Origin: Kribbella flavida DSM 17836
GTDB lineage: Bacteria; Actinomycetota; Actinomycetes; Propionibacteriales; Kribbellaceae
Direction of reading: 5' to 3'
Length of the DNA: 64,000 bases
NCBI RefSeq assembly: GCF_000024345.1
Contig: NC_013729.1
Span: 4,836,001 to 4,900,000, forward strand
This document shows positions 61,333 through 64,000 of this stretch, one piece after another. How positions within the stretch are numbered: position 1 is the first letter of the stretch; each line of letters opens with the position of its first letter. Below the pieces are notes generated by a model. It had not been told where the DNA came from. It ran no database searches and saw only the letters and a list, made by a program, of their open reading frames with translations. The position numbers and the translations under genes were made by a program.

Positions 61333-61687
61333 ACCGGCAGGCCGGAGCCGCCAGGCTCGGGGAGGAAGAGCGCTCAGTCCATCCGTGGGGATGGCGATGG
61401 GGTTGAGTACTTCCGGGGGTCCTGGCGAGGAGGCAGGGCCGGGGCGCTCGGCGTATCGGTACGCCGAGCCGAGGGAGTGAGGGACACAGATTCCGCGTCC
61501 GGTTCCCCCGCTTCAGGGGGAGCAGCCGCTGAGCACGGGTCGCCCGAGTCCATTGCTCGGTGTGCGCCCTCTTCGACTCGCCGCCGATCACTGCCCTGTC
61601 AGACATGTACCAGGTCGCTGGGTGGCCGAGCCATGCGTTCGGCGACCACGGTGCCGCTCGGCACTAACTGACCGCTGGCCTGGTCCT

Positions 61688-61925
61688 GGCGCGGGAATCA
61701 ACGATCTCGCTCTCATCGCCGGCGGGTTCTACCGACTGGGCCGGGAATCGATCCACGAAAGCCGGGCGCATGAAGCCCTTCGGCTGTGGCAGTTCGGTCA
61801 GATCGTCGCTCAGGACAGCGGGAACCTTTCTGCGGTTGCCGTGCTCCATACCCACGAGGCTTGGGCGTACGCGATCGGCCACTGCCCCTCGGCGCTCTCC
61901 GAACTCCCCCAGCCAGTCGAGTAGA
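61688..61925 (+). pseudogene. Remnant of an XRE/TPR-type regulator
   Basis: The plus strand reads INDLALIAGGFYRLGRESIH, EALRLWQFGQIVAQDSGNLS and AVLHTHEAWAYAIG. This is the tetratricopeptide-like C-terminal half of the large actinobacterial XRE regulators that follow a helix-turn-helix. The N-terminal part and the end of the domain are absent. The homology is cut near 61880, where the minus-strand frame at 61810 begins to look coding. Confidence 0.6.
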
Positions 61926-62259
61926 CCAGCGATTCCTTGGTCTGTGCTCGGAAAGCTTCCAGCCGGGCCAGCGTGTCAGCTGAATCGGCGACGCGACGGT
62001 GAATCCGCAAGGGGAACTGCCCCCATGGGTTGAGGGCCCTGACCGCATCGGCGTACCCCGCGCGGATGGTCTGGCTCTGAGCGCCGCCGCGGTCGAACAG
62101 CTTCCCGGCCAGAGTGCCGAGCATCGAGGACCCGAAGGCGATCGAAACCACTGGACGCCACTCCAGCCGGATCCGGCACGACGCCCCCTCCACAGCCGTT
62201 GAACGCTTCGCTCCCGCCATGCTGGCCATGTCGGCGTCGCCCCGTACGGCGTACCGCAT
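61810..62259 (-). CDS. Hypothetical protein, probably truncated
   Basis: A 149-residue frame whose first 125 residues look genuinely coding (SCRIRLEWRPVVSIAFGSSM; AGYADAVRALNPWGQFPLRI; RRVADSADTLARLEAFRAQT) while the last 20 overlap the XRE remnant on the other strand. I recognise no domain. Either the gene was cut by the rearrangement that left the XRE piece, or it ends in foreign sequence. An internal ATG at 62229 is an alternative start. Confidence 0.4.
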   Translation of the reverse strand: MRYAVRGDADMASMAGAKRSTAVEGASCRIRLEWRPVVSIAFGSSMLGTLAGKLFDRGGAQSQTIRAGYADAVRALNPWGQFPLRIHRRVADSADTLARLEAFRAQTKESLVYSTGWGSSESAEGQWPIAYAQASWVWSTATAERFPLS

Positions 62260-62540
62260 GTTCGCTGCTGTGGTCTCTCGTCGGTCCGGGCGCCCTCCGG
62301 GTGCGCGCGCCATCCGGGCCCCGGCGGAACTGTGCCCTCGGCCCGCACCGGGATCTCGTCCGAGCGGCGCTAACGATTGGATACACACCGAATACATAGC
62401 GGTAATGGCCCGGGTCGGATTGACTGAGCACTCGCTGCGCTGGCGATCGGATTGTCGGGCAGTTGCCACCTGTCTGCTCGTCGAGTTCGGCACCGAAATC
62501 GTAGGTTCCAGCAGGCACGATGACCCCCTTTGGAGAGCAC

Positions 62541-62810
62541 ATGAGTTCACGCAGGATTCTCGCCGTGGTCACTGGGTTCGGCGCACTGCTCGGCACTGCG
62601 GCACTCGCCGTACTGCCGGTCCAGGCAGCACCGGTGGTAGGCGTCGGCGCCGTCTCACAGGCCGGTCCCGGGTGGCACAAGATCGGCGTTTACGATCACT
62701 TCACATGCTTCCAGAAGGCCAACTGGTATCAGGACAACGGTGCCCGGGACACTCGCTGTGACGACATCGGCGGCGGCAGGAGCGAACTGTGGGTGCTCAC
62801 CGACGAGTGA
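62541..62810 (+). CDS. Small secreted protein, unknown function
   Basis: An 89-residue protein with a Sec signal (MSSRRILAVVTGFGALLGTA, cleavage after VQAA near residue 33). The mature part of about 55 residues has two cysteines (HFTCFQKANW, DTRCDDIGG), likely one disulfide, and several aromatics. GGAG lies before the ATG. It resembles the small exported protein at 39921 only in general type. No family is recognised. Confidence 0.75.
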   Translation: MSSRRILAVVTGFGALLGTAALAVLPVQAAPVVGVGAVSQAGPGWHKIGVYDHFTCFQKANWYQDNGARDTRCDDIGGGRSELWVLTDE

Positions 62811-63452
62811 CGTCGCTCCGCGAGAGTGACGCGGTGAGGTTTCTCCGGTCACGGGTCGTCAGCCGAAAGGGCGCGGCATCAGCGGCGCCGAGCGGCAGGT
62901 CGGTCAGGCGCCCACCGGGTGCGCGCCTGACCGACAGGTCCTGTCCAGTGCCGACGGCCGAGCGCAGCGAGTCTGGGCAAGGACCGGGTGGTGTGCGGAG
63001 GCTTGCCTGCCTGACCGATGAAGGCACCATCTCTCAGAGACCTCCTCCGACCGCGCAAACGACAGCGAACTGCTCCAGGTTCGGTGACGGCCGGAGATAG
63101 TCGATGATGATCGCGAAGCGCCGCCCGCAAACAGAACTGGCTGCTGATCAATACGCCGTGGAAGGGCTGGGCGTTTTACCCAGGAAGCCCTGGAGCCACC
63201 TGTTCCTGCGCGACCGCGACACCGGCCGACCCTGCTGGGCCCGCCCGTCGACGGCATGGCACTACCGCTACTTCGCGACTCAGAACCCCTCCGCCTGACC
63301 GCCCCGGGAACCCACCGCACCCGCACGCTGCGGATCGTTGAACGCGATCCAGCCCCGGATCGACGTCGACAACGCCGTGCTCGACGCCCGGTTCGGGATC
63401 CGTTCGTCCATCCTGCCGGGCCGACCACCACTGACCAGCCGCATCCCGAGGG
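62811..63452 (+). other. Gene-poor region, no supported gene
   Basis: About 640 bases. A plus-strand frame of 64 codons at 63104 (LGVLPRKPWSHLFLRDRDTG) and the phrase NAIQPRIDVDNAVLDARFGI near 63340 look faintly protein-like; neither matches a family I know nor has a clear ribosome site. Confidence 0.4.
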
Positions 63453-64000
63453 TCAGCTGACGGCCAGCGGTTCCAACCGCTCGGGACCCTTGTTGCGGAC
63501 CGAGTTGACCGCGGTGGACACCGCGTACATCTCCAGCGCGCCGTCCAGCGACGGCGCCATCAACGCCTGCAGTTCGTCGACGTCGTGGTTACACGGGTCG
63601 AGCCACGCCTCCCAGTGGGCCGGGGCGATCGCCCTCGGCATCCGGTCGTGGATCCGGCCGACGCTGCCAGTCGCGGTCGTGGTGATGATCGTGTAGGTGT
63701 GGATCAGATGCTCGGGGTCTTCCTCGGGCTTGGCCTTGTCCTTCCACACCTCGTACAGACCGGCCAGTGCAAGGGTCGAGCCGTCGGCCGGGCGGAGCGC
63801 GAACGGCTGCTTCAGCGGCTTGCCGCCCTTGCCGACCTGCTCGGTCTCCAGCCACTCGTAGAACGGCGTCGTCGACCGGGATCAGCGCGCGCGGCGACGT
63901 GAACGGCGTACGGAACGACCGCTTCTCGTGCACCGTCTCGGCCCGAGCATTCACCATCTTCGACCCGATCTTCAGGTCAGGCGCCCAGAACGGAACCAGT
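63453..64000 (-). pseudogene. SRAP (YedK/HMCES-type) protein gene, frameshifted, 5' end outside window
   Basis: From the right edge the minus strand reads LVPFWAPDLKIGSKMVNARA and SFRTPFTSPRALIPVD. The frame then breaks near 63863-63878 and resumes as FYEWLETEQVGKGGKPLKQP, GLYEVWKDKAKPEEDPEHLI and MPRAIAPAHWEAWLDP to the stop at 63453. NARAET, the FYEW strand and the HDRMP loop (substrate His in RIHDRMP) are SRAP signatures. SRAP proteins shield abasic sites in single-stranded DNA through an N-terminal Cys, which lies outside the window. Four extra bases at the break destroy the frame, by mutation or sequence error. Confidence 0.85.

Noticed and set aside
61440..61560. Possible tRNA or structured RNA around a run of GC-rich hairpins
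   Set aside because: No acceptor stem, T-loop or anticodon arm could be built in the right order.
60617..61606. Several open frames on both strands between the GNAT gene and the hairpin
   Set aside because: All are Arg/Pro-rich, overlap each other, and lack starts with ribosome sites; no family is recognised.
1..64000. CRISPR array, intact insertion sequence or prophage
   Set aside because: No regularly spaced direct repeats and no transposase, integrase or phage structural gene were seen anywhere in the window.

Overview
The window is chromosomal DNA from a high-GC actinobacterium. GC-rich codons dominate, GTG starts are common, neighbouring genes often overlap by ATGA or GTGA, and Tat/lipobox secretion signals, an ECF42-type sigma factor and many LacI/IclR/GntR/TetR regulators are present. 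A Kribbella-like or other soil actinomycete fits, but there is no rRNA or tRNA here to confirm it. I see no intact transposase, prophage or CRISPR array.

Layout. 1-480 is the start of a metal-chelate binding lipoprotein with a Zur-like box over its start codon. 2.1-6.6 kb holds an ABC exporter (plus strand) facing a two-component system with a sensor-like membrane protein (minus strand); both units are preceded by the same 34-bp inverted repeat. 6.6-10 kb is mostly gene debris around an intact GlxA-type regulator. 10.0-12.8 kb is a large secreted GH20 hexosaminidase. 13.4-17.3 kb is an ECF42 module (MFS exporter, ECF42 sigma factor, DGPF/YCII protein, broken DHFR-family gene) with two matching ECF-type promoters. 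17.4-18.6 kb is a TetR/SnoaL pair.

18.7-31.8 kb is a catabolic island: cytoplasmic GH2 glycosidase, GntR, enolase-family dehydratase, ABC sugar importer, SDR, PIG-L deacetylase, DapA-family aldolase, amidohydrolase (possible lactonase) and IclR. Shared palindromes suggest that GntR controls the GH2 gene and the dehydratase-importer operon. They also suggest that IclR controls itself, the amidohydrolase-aldolase operon and the GH20 gene 17 kb away. Together these genes could release, import, deacetylate and oxidatively degrade an amino-sugar-containing glycan by a non-phosphorylative sugar-acid route. 32.5-39.6 kb is a LacI-led operon with a second ABC importer, a nucleoside hydrolase, a diverged nucleoside-hydrolase-like protein and a secreted propeller-like protein.

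40-43.7 kb has a TAP-type secreted peptidase, a LysE exporter and small proteins. 44-51.2 kb is a third catabolic cluster (dimethylformamidase-like protein, IlvD/EDD dehydratase, SDR, IclR, then divergent RraA-type aldolase and GH13 glucosidase). From 51 kb to the right edge, intact housekeeping-like genes (serine hydrolase, GNAT, SRPBCC, VOC, GNAT, one secreted peptide) sit among many truncated or frameshifted genes: pieces of an ATP-dependent DNA ligase, an ArsR-hydrolase fusion, an XRE/TPR regulator and an SRAP protein running off the end. Single-base frameshifts could be real decay or base-calling errors; the truncated pieces cannot be explained that way.
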